Assembly: GCA_016801885.1 (NCBI GenBank)
Contig: CM028900.1
Location: 6,231,501-6,295,500 of the forward strand
Origin: Toxotes chatareus
Taxonomy: Eukaryota; Chordata; Actinopteri; Toxotidae
Length of the DNA: 64,000 nucleotides
Direction: 5' to 3'
Each line of letters opens with the position of its first letter. Positions within the stretch are counted from its first letter, which is position 1. The notes under the pieces were generated by a model, which worked only from the letters and a program-made list of their open reading frames with translations, did no database searches and was not told where the DNA came from. Both the position numbers and the translations under genes were made by a program. Positions 46,091 to 59,491 of the stretch are shown piece by piece.

Positions 46091-48647
46091 TACAGTATGA
46101 AAGCTCTCTATTCAGTTGCTAATGTCCAAGATTCAGGGACGCAGAGGCCAAAGCTGTCATCTCTCTCAGGAAGAGGTAATTATCACTCTTCCTCTGAGGG
46201 GCGGCCGCTGCCTCCGCCTCAGCTTCACACAGGACCCGGCCCCCGTGCCGGCTGCCACCGGCCAAACCTCATTTAGTAGGCCAGAACAATGCCCAACCAA
46301 ATGTCTGGCTAATCCCCACAATCCTTTGTATTCATTGAGGGCTGGTCGTATGGGCCTGAGGAGAGGGCTCTGCTGCTTGTGTGTATGTGTATGGGTGTGT
46401 GTGTTTGAGGGCAGGGGGTCAACTTCAAGCCCACGGTGCTACAGGCAAGGCGGGTGATTATTTCACTCATTGTCATTAAGTCTTCGTTTGTGCGACAGTG
46501 TGTGGGGACATGCACGCGTGTGTGCGAGCACAGGCTAGGGTGTACGCCTTGTAAATAAACAGGAGATTAGAGTGAGATACATTTGTTGTGTGAGTTTGAT
46601 CTACATCTGAGAAATGGAGCAAAGAGAAGTCAAATTGGCCTGGTACAGGAGGAGATAGAATGATGGCAAGATAACTGACAAGAAGAGGCCCACTGTGAAC
46701 GAGTGGACTTTTCAAATGGAATTTTTATGCCATTACTTCACGATTTTTTACGGCAGGTGTATTTTATTTCATTTGATTAGTGGCTCCTCTTTACCTTCTA
46801 TCTATTTAACAAAGAACGTTTCAGAAATTTAAGTTTTGTTGGCGTCAGATTACACAATATCATTCTGATCTTGAAGATCATCAGGAACGAAAATGAATAT
46901 AGGGCATGGCAGTTTGTTGTTTTCATCCTGTTTACTTTGGGATAATGGAAGGTGACTAATTCTGCAGGTAAGCGGCGATTCAGACCAAAAAGAGCCCTGC
47001 GTTAAGTGCGCAGGGGGGCCGCGTTGGTGGGGCGTGTTGTTTACTGTGCTGCTGAGACAGTGAAATACGATTTGGGAAACCCAGTTAGAGAAGCAGATTA
47101 ATGCATTTAAAGTCTTATCAGATGGCAAAACACTACCCAACAGTTTGTAGTACTCAAAGACAGGATTTTACAACTCTGGAAAGTTAACATGGTGGAAACT
47201 GTTTTAAGTAAACAGTCAAAATATATATGATTCATATTATAAAGCGATCTACCAGGTACGTGGTGCATGTGTTTGATTTGCCAGCGCAGTTCCTTTCCAG
47301 ATGACCCTATATGGTTGTGCTGGAGCCCCCCTGTGCTTTCCTTTATTTTACAGTTGACTGTGTATAGACACACAGGAAACATAAAGAAAGATAGGTATGA
47401 CAGGCATGAAAGGTCCATGGTCAGATTTTGCGATATCAGTTTCGCACATTTCTGCTTCCAGCCCAGTACGCTGGACGTGAATAGAATTTCATTTCTTGTG
47501 TTCACAGCATTGAAAAATGAAATGAAATCCCTCTCACTTCCAATGTCTTGTGTAATCTCAGAAAAAGATGTCTCAAAACATGGGCAAAAAAAACTCAAAA
47601 TAATCTACATGGACTTTTTTTTTTATTTATTTCTATTTTCTTTTAGTGACCTGACCTTTTAAGGAAATATGATCACCTCATCTGACACAGAGGCCATGCT
47701 GTGTGATTCCAACTTAATAGCCATCCACAGCCACTATGCAAATCAGTCATTTAAAGCCTAATAATGTTGTATTTGCTGGTTTCAATGAAATACAAGAGGA
47801 AGCACAGTTTTTCCTCATCTCCTTTTCCCTCCTCTGCCCTTAACTGCTCTTTTCCCATCCCTCACCAACGTTATGCAGTGCTATGGAGCGGTATCTCTGA
47901 GCTGTGATCTCTACTGAGAGAGTAAATTAATTTTCCACGTCGACCAGAGGGCTTAATTCACTTATAGTCCCCAGAGCTCATTGCGGCTCGGCCTCAGTGG
48001 ATATAGTAAGGGGGCTCAGTTGGCCTGGGTGAGGAGATCCAGCAGAGCTCTCCCCGTTAGGTGAGCTTGGCTGTTTTTGCTCCCCGCCTCCGTGCATCAA
48101 ACTTCAGCCTGTCTCTTTCTGACATCCCCCACTTCCTCTTCCTTCTTCTCCCCCATCTCGTCCTCTGGACCAGGGGAGAAGCTGTCCCTCCCCCCCTTCC
48201 TTCCGTCTTCCTTCATCGCTCACTCATTCTTCTTTCACAGACAGAAAAAAGACGTTCCTCTCATTCTCCTTTTCATAATACAAGCCTCAATTATGCATAA
48301 ACTCATCAATTTGGCCGTTCAAAGAGGAATGACATGGAATCCAGTGGAGAGGGCTGTCTCTAGGTATATCTTAGACTGTGACAACGGGAAGCTTAATGCA
48401 TGTCTTAGTGACTATCCTGTCTCTCACACCCACTCGTGTGTGACCCATCCTCACAATCATATTATTAAACACACTTGATAGAGCTTAAACCCAGCCAGCA
48501 ACTGAAATGCCACGAAACACCCCCATGATATATTTTTACATCTGCCAACTCTGCTACTGCTGCTGCTCAGCTTCATTGTTAGTCGGGCTTGAATGAGGCC
48601 GCCTGCAGGACTTTTCTTGACCTCCGGTTTCTATCAGCCTGTTGAAA
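46091..48647. other. Gene-free stretch
   Basis: GT-rich run near 46379-46405. A patch at 47900-48010 with GTAAATTAATTTTCC and GCTTAATTCAC may be regulatory. Pyrimidine-rich at about 48110-48240. The 163-codon minus frame at 47107-47598 has no domain, no splice context and biased low-complexity runs, and is not called. Confidence 0.45.
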
Positions 48648-48713
48648 TCAGCATTATCTAAAGGCTGTTCAGGGTGGAGTTCACCACCCTGAACAGCCTT
48701 TAGATAATGCTGA
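48648..48713. repeat. Perfect palindrome, 30-bp arms, 6-bp loop
   Basis: 48648-48677 and 48684-48713 are exact reverse complements, separated by AGTTCA. The arms contain CAGCATTATCTAAAGGCTG. Pairing stops at the next base on both sides. Transcribed, it would fold as a perfect 30-bp hairpin. No target duplication or poly(A) surrounds it. Confidence 0.9.
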
Positions 48714-49239
48714 AGCTTTGTTGTTATGTTATTATTGTGGTACAAATTGTTTGAATCAATATGTTTGGTTTCAAAATTTTACTGCATTTACATCTTTCCC
48801 TTTCTAAGTCTTCATTTCTTATCTGTTTAAATTAGATGGTGAGAAAGAGAGACCACCCCAGCCTCTGCTGTCTTGTTCTCTCTATCTTTTCTTTCCCTCT
48901 GTTTTTTTCCTTTCATCTGAGTCCAACTGTACCTTCTCGGTGAGACGACATGAGTAAATGGTTCTGTCAGGCCTCCTGAGTGGATTAAAGTGGCCTTCAA
49001 TTACCTTCATCATTGACCTTATGAAGCTGGTTAACTGCAAAATCCTGAACCCTAAACTCAGTCATTGTACACTCTAATTCAGTCTAACACACGGGGTGAC
49101 AAACACACATTTGTGTTCACAACATTATAAAAGGGATGAAAATGAGTAGGAAAGATCTATAATGAAAAAATAGGTTAGGGCTAAAATAATTCATTCTGGA
49201 AGTTTCGCTTTTTTCCGATTTTGGTTGAGATCAAAGCTT
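48714..49239. other. Gene-free stretch
   Basis: Nothing recognised apart from a short pyrimidine-rich run near 48876-48915. Confidence 0.45.
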
Positions 49240-49740
49240 GGTTTCAGGTCTAATTAACCAAACGAATGCAGATCCCAGACCTTCTGGCTGCGGGTAAGGC
49301 CTTGGAGGGATCCCTCGCTGAAAATCCACATCAGATTTAAATAATTAATATGACACCTTGAGCTCCGCAGAGAAAGAGGGGCTCCATGTTGGAGTTTAGA
49401 ACAATGTCACTGCCAAGTGTAATGCTGTTTGTCTCCATGAAAATGAGCAGGGGAGAAAGCAGCCACTCCATTGTACTGGCTCCTTGGCGGATCAGGGGAC
49501 TGCTCTCTCCTTTGTCATGCTAACAGGGAGCTTTAAGGAGCCGTTGGTAAAGAAGGCCTGCGGCCTGCACTCCGTTCCTGGCTGGACCAGGCTGAAGCAA
49601 GCTGGGCCTGGCTCTGGGGACTTGGGGCTGGGGTCATTTTATGGTTTTTAATCCTCTTAATCCCCGTTAGAAGGGGCTTGGTGGAGACAAATCCGCTCCC
49701 AGAGGTCCTTAGGATTCAAACGCTGCGCTTGAGCAACTGT
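49240..49740. promoter_or_regulatory. Candidate conserved noncoding element
   Basis: Two complex patches: 49245-49380 with GTCTAATTAACC and ATTTAAATAATTAATATG, and 49490-49690 with TGTCATGCTAAC and CTTAATCCCCG. Between them lies ordinary sequence. Chosen for homeodomain-core sites and absence of repeat. Confidence 0.25.
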
Positions 49741-50478
49741 ATCATTTGATAACAACAATGGTGGAGGATAGAGAGAGAAAGGGAGAGGGACAGACGGGGA
49801 GAGAAATAGGAAGAAAGATAGAAATCTACATTGTGATTGAGAGATATAGATTTTTATCTTTGCCCTCTGGTTATTAGCTCTCCTCCTCAATCGTTACTTC
49901 ACCTTACCGCACTTTTATCTGTCAAAGTTTGTGTCAGGGTGGATGAACCACGCAGGAACCATGACACATACACACATGAACATTTGGTCTGAATCTCATG
50001 CTAATGACCCTTATGTTGCCCTGTGGTCCATTAAGAAATGCAGTCCGCTCTTGGTTCCTTGTGTGGACAGCACAGTGGCCTGTTTTCAGAGCTCAGAGAG
50101 ACTGGGGAGCCAAGGATAATCCAGAGGGCCCTATTCAAATTAATACACTCCTGTTAACCTCATCTCAGACAAGCTCTCTTCATTATCACTCAATTAAAAC
50201 TGCATATATGAACAGGCCTGGGTTGGAGAGGCCTCAGACTGTCTGAGCTTAGTGACCAAGCCGTCAAGCCAGGAAGGAGGGTGGGAGGCCACAGTGGGAC
50301 ATAAGAACACTGACTGATCAGGACGAACACGGGCTTGTAGCCCACTAACTAATCAGAAAAGGGTGTGTGTTTGTGACAAGGAGAGACATAGTATACCAGC
50401 TGGAGTCCTGATAAATAATTGTCAGATATTAGCAGGAGATTAAGGGTCAGGTTGTGCCATCCTCTTTTGAGATTTTGC

Positions 50479-50500
50479 TTTTTTTTTTTTTTTTTTTTTT
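50479..50500. repeat. T22 homopolymer
   Basis: Run of 22 thymines. No retroposon body was recognised beside it. Confidence 0.95.
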
Positions 50501-53500
50501 AACATACACATGCACATAACTGAAATTCTAGGCTTGATATTTCGACGCTCATCTTAAATGCCAGGTTCAGGATTGTACCTAGTGGCTGGGCAGAGAAACA
50601 GTGGGTTGCTACTAAAAAATGCTTCATTGCAGACAACATTCTGGCTTCTCTGTCATTTCTAATTGAAAGGATATGACAGGGGATGGTTAGCTTGAGTCAC
50701 AATTGCCCGTGGCTCACCAATGAAACCCAAACATAGTCTAGAACGTTCCTTTTATGGAGAATGACATGAGACAATGTGAGGTTGTGGTCAGCCATATTTT
50801 TTTTTTTGATGGCAGAAACCAAAGCATGGAATGAAGCAGAGGAAAAGCAAAATGCAGAGAGAGAAAGTCAACTTCAGGAATGAAACTGATACTATGATAA
50901 AGAGCTTTAATCTTTAAAGACAGATTTCTTACGTATTTAACTGCTCTGCTGTTCTTGCTTTCCTGTTCATTTATCTGAAGAAGCACATATGTCTTTGTTT
51001 GGTATTTCACGGTGATTTGCCATCCTCTTCCTCAGCACCTTCTTTGTTTTCCTCTTCCATACATTGCCCGTCAGCTCTTTCCTGCTAATGTACCTGGAGC
51101 GGAGTATGGGGTCGAGCACCTTCAGCGCTGAGCCCTGGTGTGGGAACAGGCTAGCTGTCTGTGTTCTGCATATAGCCTGCAGCCAAAGACTGAGAAGGAG
51201 CGAGCAAAACAACAACCACAAGTCTGGCCTGTCTGCAGAATGCCAGGACTGCTTAGTGGTTGGCAGCCTCAACACACCAGGGGTACACTGCTGTCATTTG
51301 CTGGGGAGAAATGCTTGAGATCCCAAATTCCACAGACAGGGCACATGTTACTTGGAATGAAGAGGGTAAATCACTCCCCCAGTTTGCATATGTAATGTAG
51401 AGCTTGGATGATGACAGTCTGCAGGCACTTGTTTCAGGCTGAAATCTCCAAATGAAGTTGAAAAATACTCTTCCTGGGGTTGAGTGGGGTGGGCTAACTG
51501 AGAGAAGCTGGAATTCTTCACCCAAGAAAATCTTTATATTGTTCTGTAGAGGATTCAGAACCACTGCACCTGCTCCTCTAAGCACATGGTGTCAGGTAGT
51601 TATATTGCAAAATTATTGAAATGATTTACAGAGCTTCTGCCTCTTGCCAGAGGACTTTTGACCAAATTTGGAGGACACAATGTGTATGTGTGACCAGTGC
51701 TGGGTGATAAATTGATCAGTGAAGTTAAGGTAATCCTTATCACCTTGTAAAGTTAGGAAATAGAAGTAGTTATCACAGCCCAAACCAAGTGCTTTATCAA
51801 ACCATAAGTACTTATTTTAACTCCAACCATGATCTTTCAATAATCCTAACCATGTTGTTTTATTGCCTAAACTTTAACCACAGTGAATGCCCCGGGAAGG
51901 CCTGGGCAAATTGTGTCACGCTCCCGACAGGTAAAATGCTTATACGTGCCATTCTGGAGGGCAGTTACAAATAACGCTGTGCTGGTAGCCTCTGATGGTT
52001 TGATTTTTCTCAGGCTTGTTTTCATAGATAAAGCATCAGTGCTGTTTGTCTTTTTAGATTTTACCTGATGAAGGTCTTTGGACCTCAGTCTTGTTCATGA
52101 AGTGAGTACAGTATGCAGGATTTTTTGGTTCTTTCACAACCAAAGATGTCAGAAAAAATTAAAAACAATCCACACATCTTAAGTTCAGATGTAAATGGGA
52201 ATTTTTATAATAAATAATTAATATGAGTGGCATGAGGGTGCACTAATGAAATGAATTCCCTGTGTCTGCAGAGTTCACAGTGTAAGTTTGACCCTGTTGT
52301 CCTCTCCACAGTAACAGCTAAATCTAAAAGACCATTCAGAGCACCAGATTGCAGTTTCCATCTGGTGGATTTGCCGTGCGTCACGGGAAGATGTGTGAAC
52401 ATCTTTTCGTAATTGTGGTTTCATAAAGAACGGCGGTGTCGTTTGTTATACTGCTCTCGCTGCACACACATTGTTTCACACTGTGGGTTGTTTTCCTTTG
52501 TCAGGTCCTAAGTCCTAACTCTACATCCTTTGATCAGGGCTGTGTTCACCACCCTCATGTTTCTATAGCCTTTGAGAAAGACAAACACATGCAAGAAACC
52601 TGTGTAATGAGCATAGTGTGCGTACTTGTGTGTATGTGTGCTTTATGAATCCAAGTTCATTTCAAACACTTGGTTCTTACTGGGAGTGCAGCTGAGAGCA
52701 AAAACACTGCTCGTTGGTGTGTGCGTGTGTATGTGTGTGTGTGCGTGCGTGCATTTATTGATGTGTGTTTGCGTGTGCATTGACAGCCTTTGAGCCAGTT
52801 CTCGCCTCCACTAAAAACGCTCAGGGCACAAAGCAGCCTTCCCCCCTCTGCTCCTGAGCACAGGCCCTGCTCTCGCTCTCTGACAGGAGCTGAAGGTAAG
52901 CACCAAAGACATCCTGACACACACGCGTAAAAGCACTTTTGATGCGAGGAAAATGGACCGCTTTGCAGTGTACAAATAGCAGCAAAATGTCAACAGAACG
53001 AGGCGAGTCCAACGGGAGGCAACAACACAAGCCAGGTTCAGATGATATTACAGCGAACAAAACATGAGCGTCAAGCACCAAAGGCCCTTTGCTTGTCTAG
53101 CTCGATCTTCACATTGTTTTGACTTTGTCTGTTTATCAAATCATGCTTTTCTCTTGTGTTCAATCAAAAAATGTAATAACCTACAGGATATATGACACAC
53201 AAAGGAAGCACGCAAAGGAGAAAGAAAGAAAGAAAGAAAAACAAACACTTTAGCCAACACAGTAATGGTAATTGTTCATTAACTGGCAAAAAACATTTTT
53301 ATTATTTGTAGATCCCCCAGCTTTTTTGTTACCCAAAATGCCATTTTCCTCATGCTGCACTTCTCATCACCGCTAAGGACCCAAATACTTGTTCATGACT
53401 CGTGTAGGCATTTAATTTATTTTATGAAGTTTACTCAGTTATGCTGTTAGGGCACTATCAAAAGCACGTGATACTTAAACATCTTCCAATATAAACCACA

Positions 53501-53585
53501 AATAATTGCAGAGATTTGTTTGCACGCCACATTAAGTAAGTAACAATTTAGCTTGTCACGCAGTTGCCTTTAAAAGAGCTTTTAT
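50501..53585. other. Gene-free stretch
   Basis: GT-rich run at about 52718-52775 and a GAAA tetranucleotide run at 53218-53240. Open frames at 51-53 kb show no protein features. Confidence 0.45.
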
Positions 53586-53776
53586 GGTACCACTTTGTGT
53601 TAAGCCACCCATCATAAAGCGTTTATAAGTTGTAACTAATGGCTTTATTAATGGTTAATTAGGTTGTAAAGACTTTTACACACTTACATCAGTAGCCAAG
53701 ATGATTAAAACCCCTTATAAATGACTTATTCACATTTATAACTGCAGACTTGATGGTTTATTTTAAAGTGAGAACC
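53586..53776. mobile_element. Short MITE-like element with ends related to the 42-kb transposon
   Basis: Starts GGTACCACTTTGTGTTAAG and ends with the complement of GGTTCTCACTTTAAAATAA, giving imperfect inverted ends. The CACTTT core and internal TTTATAAGTTGTAACTAATG...TTAATGGTTAATTA resemble the right arm of the 41998-45877 element. No clear target duplication remains. Best read as an old, short, internally deleted relative. Confidence 0.5.
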
Positions 53777-53799
53777 CCATGGGCATTTATTAATGGATA

Positions 53800-53960
53800 T
53801 CCAATACGGATTTCCAATACGTAGCGACAACATTATTATCAGATGGAATTCAAACAGCTTCCAATAGTTTAATTAGTCTATCAATCTGCATATGCATATT
53901 AATCAGTGAGTCAAAATAAATTAGCGAGAGGTGAAGATATTCTATAATCAGAGTAAACTG
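53800..53960. promoter_or_regulatory. Candidate conserved noncoding element
   Basis: Contains TTTAATTAGTCTATCAATC, TGCATATGCATATTAATCAG and AAATAAATTAGCG in a row, with a palindromic TGCATATGCA. Dense POU/homeodomain-type cores. Conservation untested. Confidence 0.25.
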
Positions 53961-55825
53961 AAGTAAAATTCATTTCATTATCAACACATTTACTCTTTTC
54001 AACACTTGCCAGCCTCAAACTGCATCTTCTTAATCTCAGCTAAAGTAGTATCACATTTAACCTCATGACTGTTCTCAGAATGGGATGACTGCCCGCTTTC
54101 TATTACTCATCTGTGTTTACCTGTCAATCTATACCTCCACATATTCCCTACAGCTTCTTACCCCTTACCCTACAACGCCTCCCCCATCTGCCCGTCTGTG
54201 CTGTTTCTCCTGTGAGGTGTGTTTGGTGAGGGCCGGGGGTCAGGGCCCAGCGATTCTCTGGAAGATAAGTGTCTGCTCTATCCCAGGGCTACACCTGTAG
54301 GTCACTGCAGGGGGATGCTAATCCCTCAGCCACTCGCTAATACTGATGATCTGCATCTGAGACCCTCTCCCCTGGGAATGTATGTGTGTGTGTGCATGTG
54401 TGTGTGTATGCATGTGTGGGTGTGTGATGTTGGTGTGTGTGTTTGGTTGTGGGGCCTGACAGATGAGGCAACAGGGGCCCAGCAACCCGTGTCTATGCGT
54501 GTAGTATGGGGGATGGAAAAAATTATTTCATTCTGCGTGTATACTTGAGTGCAAGCAAAGGTGGAGCTATCTTTAAGGGATGCTGGGAGGGTAACTGGTC
54601 CGTTTTCCTTGGCCTCCACCTTCAGAGGGGGCTCGACTGCTCAGATCCTAGACTGAATAATTTGTCACCTATTTACATGGAGCCAAGAACTGGAGATATG
54701 GCATGAGCAGGTGGTATGTCTCGCTCCCTCTTCCTTGTGCCATAGACAGATGTGTCTGGCTGCAAACATCCCCCCATCCTCTTGTCTTCTCCTGGGGTTG
54801 TCTTTTGATGCGTTGCACTCTTGTTGTCTAAGATAAGTAGAAGCAAGCACTGCTCAGACTTGGTCTTACAGTAATAATGGTGGATGTATGTTTGCAGGAG
54901 TCTTGCAGCCACTAGTGAGGCAATACTGAGCATTGGAATTTGTTGAAGTGGTTCTGCTGTGAGGAAACACTACACCTGCTTTCTCATATTTGTCATAGAC
55001 ACCACAGACTAACTTTATCCTGATTTGGATCTCCACCATTAACAGTTACATTATTTTTTTATAAAGACCCGATTTGGATTTTTTGTTTAGACACTTGTAC
55101 TGTAAAATATTATTTCTATATTTTGGGAGCAGCTAAAATGAAGCAATGTAGATAAATAAGAACAATTTCTGATGTTGGCTTTGCTCATTTCCAACACTAA
55201 ATCCAAATACAGATATTTTTTTGACATGAGGAGATGCATATAAAAGCTTTGCATTATACCACTATCTATTAGCAACTCACAGCATGAACGGGCATCTCCA
55301 TTAATTTATTATAGAAAGTGAGCAATACACAATAAATTAGGCTATAACCAGAGATAGTAGCCCTGAGCTTCCCTCAGACTTTTCCGTACAGACTCACTCC
55401 TGATGTTTCTGAACAGGCAGAGTAGCAGAACACATACCCACACATGTCCAACTGCTCAAACAGATCACAGTAACAGGTTCGTAAAAATGAGGGACAGGCT
55501 TAATAACCTCTTTTACAGCGTGTTTATGACACAACAATTGCAGTGACTGTGATGTACAAACTGTTAGCTCTTGATCTTAACTAACTTTACTGAACGTAAT
55601 TGATAATCGTGAGAGCCACCCCTCATGCCTGTTACAGTATATTGGAATCAGATATTTACAGTAGTAGTGAGAAAAAAAATCCAGACTTTAGAGGGGAAAA
55701 GATGGAGAGAAAAAATGAATTTGAGGCAGTGAGAACAGGGATAACATTACAAGATTTGACTAGGTGCCCGTTGGAAATAAAGGTGATTGAGTCTGTCCTC
55801 CGGCTACCTAACTCCGTACTCTCTC
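53961..55825. other. Gene-free stretch
   Basis: GT-rich imperfect run at about 54378-54450. No exons or transposons recognised. Confidence 0.45.
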
Positions 55826-55850
55826 ACACGCACACACACACACACACACA
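55826..55850. repeat. (CA)n microsatellite
   Basis: CA run. The two open frames crossing it are repeat artefacts. Confidence 0.9.
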
Positions 55851-58596
55851 TGCTGGCACCACACGCTAATCATATTTCACCCCAATCACTAAACACACAT
55901 TCATATTTGAAGGTTTATCCCAGGCGGCCATTTCAAATTATTATGTATGTGATTCCAACCACACATAGTAGAGAAAGTGTTTACTCTCTTCATTGAGGCG
56001 CTGGATAAGTTGAGAGCAGAAGCTAAGTGTACTACAGTCTATGGCAGAAGAATAAACATTTTCCTTTATAGCCCGAGGACCCACTTTTCATCTGTCAAGC
56101 ATGTTTTAATAATTAATCTGTTTAATACACACACAGCATCTGCTGGGTACAACTCCCATCCTCCTATTCAAACTGACTAGCACAGCTGCCACTGTTTGGG
56201 TGTACTGTACAGGTCTGGAATATGATAAGATGCTTTTTTACCCATCCTCTGCAATACACAGACCAAATAGTACGATGCATGCTGACATACTGTATATAGA
56301 CACACGCAAACATGCACAAACTTGTATATTCACACACTCCTGCAAACTAGGTTATGCTGAAGGGGTGAAGCCCTGACTATGGGCCTGCTTTCCCTATGTA
56401 TTTCTCCTTGGTGAGCAGGCCAAATGGGGATTGTGTAAATTAAATACATTTCTTTTTCCGGCAGCAGAGAGAAATGATGCCAGATTAAGCCCATGAATAT
56501 ATACATGGGCCAGGGCTGACCTGTCTCCAGACGCCTGATTTCCCTGGAGGGGTGCTGACATGGTGAGGGGCTCCATGGGTGTGTAGGTGTGTGTGTGTAT
56601 TCATGCTTGTGCTTACTATAGTGTGTGTGTCTGTGTGTTGCACAGTGCACCTCAGACGACAGAGGTGAGGAGATCTCTTGAACAGGTCCAAATTGAGCTT
56701 AATCTCATTCCTCATTGTGCTGGAACAGGAATGAAATTGCACAATTGCACTTTAATCGACGATCGAACGCCCTCTCCCCCTCCTCCCCCACCTCCTCTCC
56801 TCTTTCTCTCCTCCTTTTCATTTCTTTTGCTTTCTCTCCCTCCTCTCTCCCTCTTTGTGTCCTTGGCCTGAAATTCCCTACATGGGCCGGTGGGCATGAT
56901 TGCCTGTTAGCTCCTATTTTCTCCTCTTTTTATTTATTTATTTTTTTTGTTCCAGTGGAAGTATCTAATAATGTCTGTTCAAGCAATCAGGAGGTTAATG
57001 TGGTTAGGATAAGGGCAATCTTAAACCAATAAAGGCCATCCAGATGCTCTGCTTCTCTTTCATTCCACGTCTAATCCTGGAAGACTGTGATTTTGGGAAT
57101 CTTGTGCTACATCCGTTGCAGTGGAGCGCATCTCTATCATGGGCAGGAAGGATTCAGTCAGTCCCGTGGGGTTGATTACACACACATACACATACACACA
57201 GACATTTGTGCCACACAGGTGCTTCTGATTATCTAAGGTAGGAAACCTTTGGTCAGCTAAAAATTAGCCACAGGAAGGGCATTTTTATTCCAAGAGTATG
57301 AAGAGCAAAAAAGAAAAGAGATCTGTTAAAAAAAAACAAAAAACAAAAAAAAAAACCGTCATGGTCTCCCAGTCCCCACAGAGCGATCATATTTAGCAGT
57401 TTGCTTTTTTGGTTGTCTCTCTGAGACATTGCTTGGAAAATCAAACAAACCACAGTATCCAGGAGAATCTATTTTTGTTATGAATGAAACAAGTTGAGGA
57501 CAACATCTGACACCACTAAACTAACAACAACTGTGCGCGGATTACAGAGATCTGTGTCCGTAACCACGAAGAAACACCCGCTATGCTTGAATGCAGCTCA
57601 GCCTTTAAGTTAACAGTCCTCCATTTATACACTCATGATGATAAATGTTGAAAAACCTGTGGCGGCAACAAAATCATAAGCACAGATGCCATAAAATTCT
57701 TAGAAGCTGCAAAATGGCACCTAACTCAGCAAATTGGAAGGTTTTTTTTTTTAATACTACATTTTGTTTTGTGGTTACATGTACAATTAAAACAAAGCAT
57801 CTTTGACGACAGTCTGCTGGAATCTCTATATGTACATAATAGCAGAATTATGATAAAGCACACAATTCTTACAGTAATTTCGTGGTTTTACAGCATTATA
57901 CTCTGGCGATAATGATCTCTGCACGCCAAAATGTGTATGCAAACATAATGAAAGGAAAGTGTGTGGAAAAACATACTCCAAGGCAAGATCAGCCCTGGTT
58001 ACATACAGAAAAAAATGCAGGTACTTGAGCCATGTAAAATGTGTTGATTTGTTGCTCAAGGTGTTGGAACAAAACAATGCAACAAAGGTTCCCAGGCTGT
58101 TGTATCTGGGGTGGATGTACTCATTATGGCCCATAATGAAGGGCCCTGCTTACTGCTGTGCATCTACTCAGAAACACTGACGACCTACACACACACACAC
58201 GCTCACACAGGCCAGGCCGCTGCCAGGCTGTCAAGTCCAAAAATAATTAGGCATCAAAATGAGTTTCCCTGTTTTTTTTTTTTTTTTTTTCCTCCCCTTG
58301 TTCATTTTATTCATGTGCTGGAACTCGGGAGACTGGCTAATGCAGTTAACATGCTCTCATCATGAATTTTCATTACACCATTACATGGGTACATTACAAG
58401 AGCAGGGGAGCTACGACTACAGGGATGCCATCAACATGCACACACGCAGAAATCCCAAATGCATATAAACCCATGCATTTATTCAGATGCATGAATGTAT
58501 ACAGATAGATGCATTTTTGCTCTTCTCTGGTATATGTGTGTGATATAGCTTTCCTTACATTACTGGTAAGTCTACAGAATGCGGTGAGAAGTGTGG
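55851..58596. other. Gene-free stretch
   Basis: Strong pyrimidine tract at about 56768-56862, A-rich run at 57325-57356, T19 at 58272-58290. A possible noncoding element flanks the T run (58230-58262 with AATAATTAGGC; 58330-58400 with AATTTTCATTACACC). No exon called. Confidence 0.45.
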
Positions 58597-58975
58597 TTAA
58601 AGGAATAATTCCACATTTTGACACATAGTATATTCAATTTCTATCTTGCTGAGATTTAGTTGGGTATCGATTCCACTCTCATATCTGTACAGTAAATATG
58701 AAGCTCCAGCCTGCAGCTAGTTAGCTCAGCTTAGCACTGGACTCTGACTTGAAACAGGAGGAAACAGTTACCCTGGCTTTGTCTGAAGATCAAAAAATAC
58801 ACCCATCAGCACTTCTAAAGTTTAATAATTATGAGTTAACTGGAACCATCAAATGTGCAACACATTCAGCTTTTCTTTGGACGGAGCCAGGTTAACTGTT
58901 TCCAGTCTCTATTCTAACGTAATCTGGCTGTAACAAACCAATAACAGTTCCAAAAATGTTAAACTATTGCTTTAA
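58597..58975. mobile_element. TTAA-flanked MITE (percomorph dispersed family)
   Basis: Bounded by TTAA at 58597-58600 and 58972-58975. Ends TTAAAGGAATAATTC and (complement) TTAAAGCAATAGTTT form imperfect inverted repeats. The interior carries blocks I recognise from a common fish repeat: CCACTCTCATATCTGTACAG, TAAATATGAAGCTCCAGCC, GTTAGCTCAGCTTAGCA, GGAAACAGTTACCCTGGCT, GCACTTCTAAAGTTTAATAA. The TTAA site suits piggyBac-type mobilisation, but the assignment is by ends only. Confidence 0.75.
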
Positions 58976-59412
58976 GTGTGTAAAAAAAATGCTCTGTTGC
59001 CAAAATACCATGACAAAGTTCCCATCATGAGCATTACTTACCTTCATACACTTATTAGAGTCAAATTATACATGTCCATGTTGTCCAACAAGGGAAATAT
59101 CATCACAAACATAACACATCTGTCTTCACTGACATTCACATAAACAACACAAAACTAAAACATTGTTATGCACAACAACCTTCAAGGGCAGTCAATGTAT
59201 CAGTGAGCAACAAGGGTGTGAGTATTTTTGTAGGCGTGTGTGTGTGTGTGTGCGTGTGCATGTCGGTGGAAAATGGGGTTTCTTGGGGTTTCTGTTGCTG
59301 ATCTGCTCATGCTCAATTACCCAGAGTCTCCTGGGGCTTAGGGAAGGTAAACACACATCAGCTGGGCCTGATTTATTTCACTGTCCCACTGCAGCCTGGA
59401 ATTAAGACATGC

Positions 59413-59415
<3 letters not shown>
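58976..59415. other. Gene-free stretch
   Basis: A GT run at about 59236-59259. Nothing else recognised. Confidence 0.45.
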
Positions 59416-59474
<59 letters not shown>

Positions 59475-59491
59475 ACTCACTCACTCACTCA
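59416..59491. repeat. (CT)n(ACTC)n microsatellite
   Basis: About 55 bp of CT followed by about 20 bp of ACTC units: a long homopurine/homopyrimidine tract able in principle to form triplex DNA. Confidence 0.95.

Noticed and set aside
47107..47598. 163-codon minus-strand frame
   Set aside because: No domain, no conserved motif, overlaps a similar-length frame on the other strand; AT-rich chance frame.
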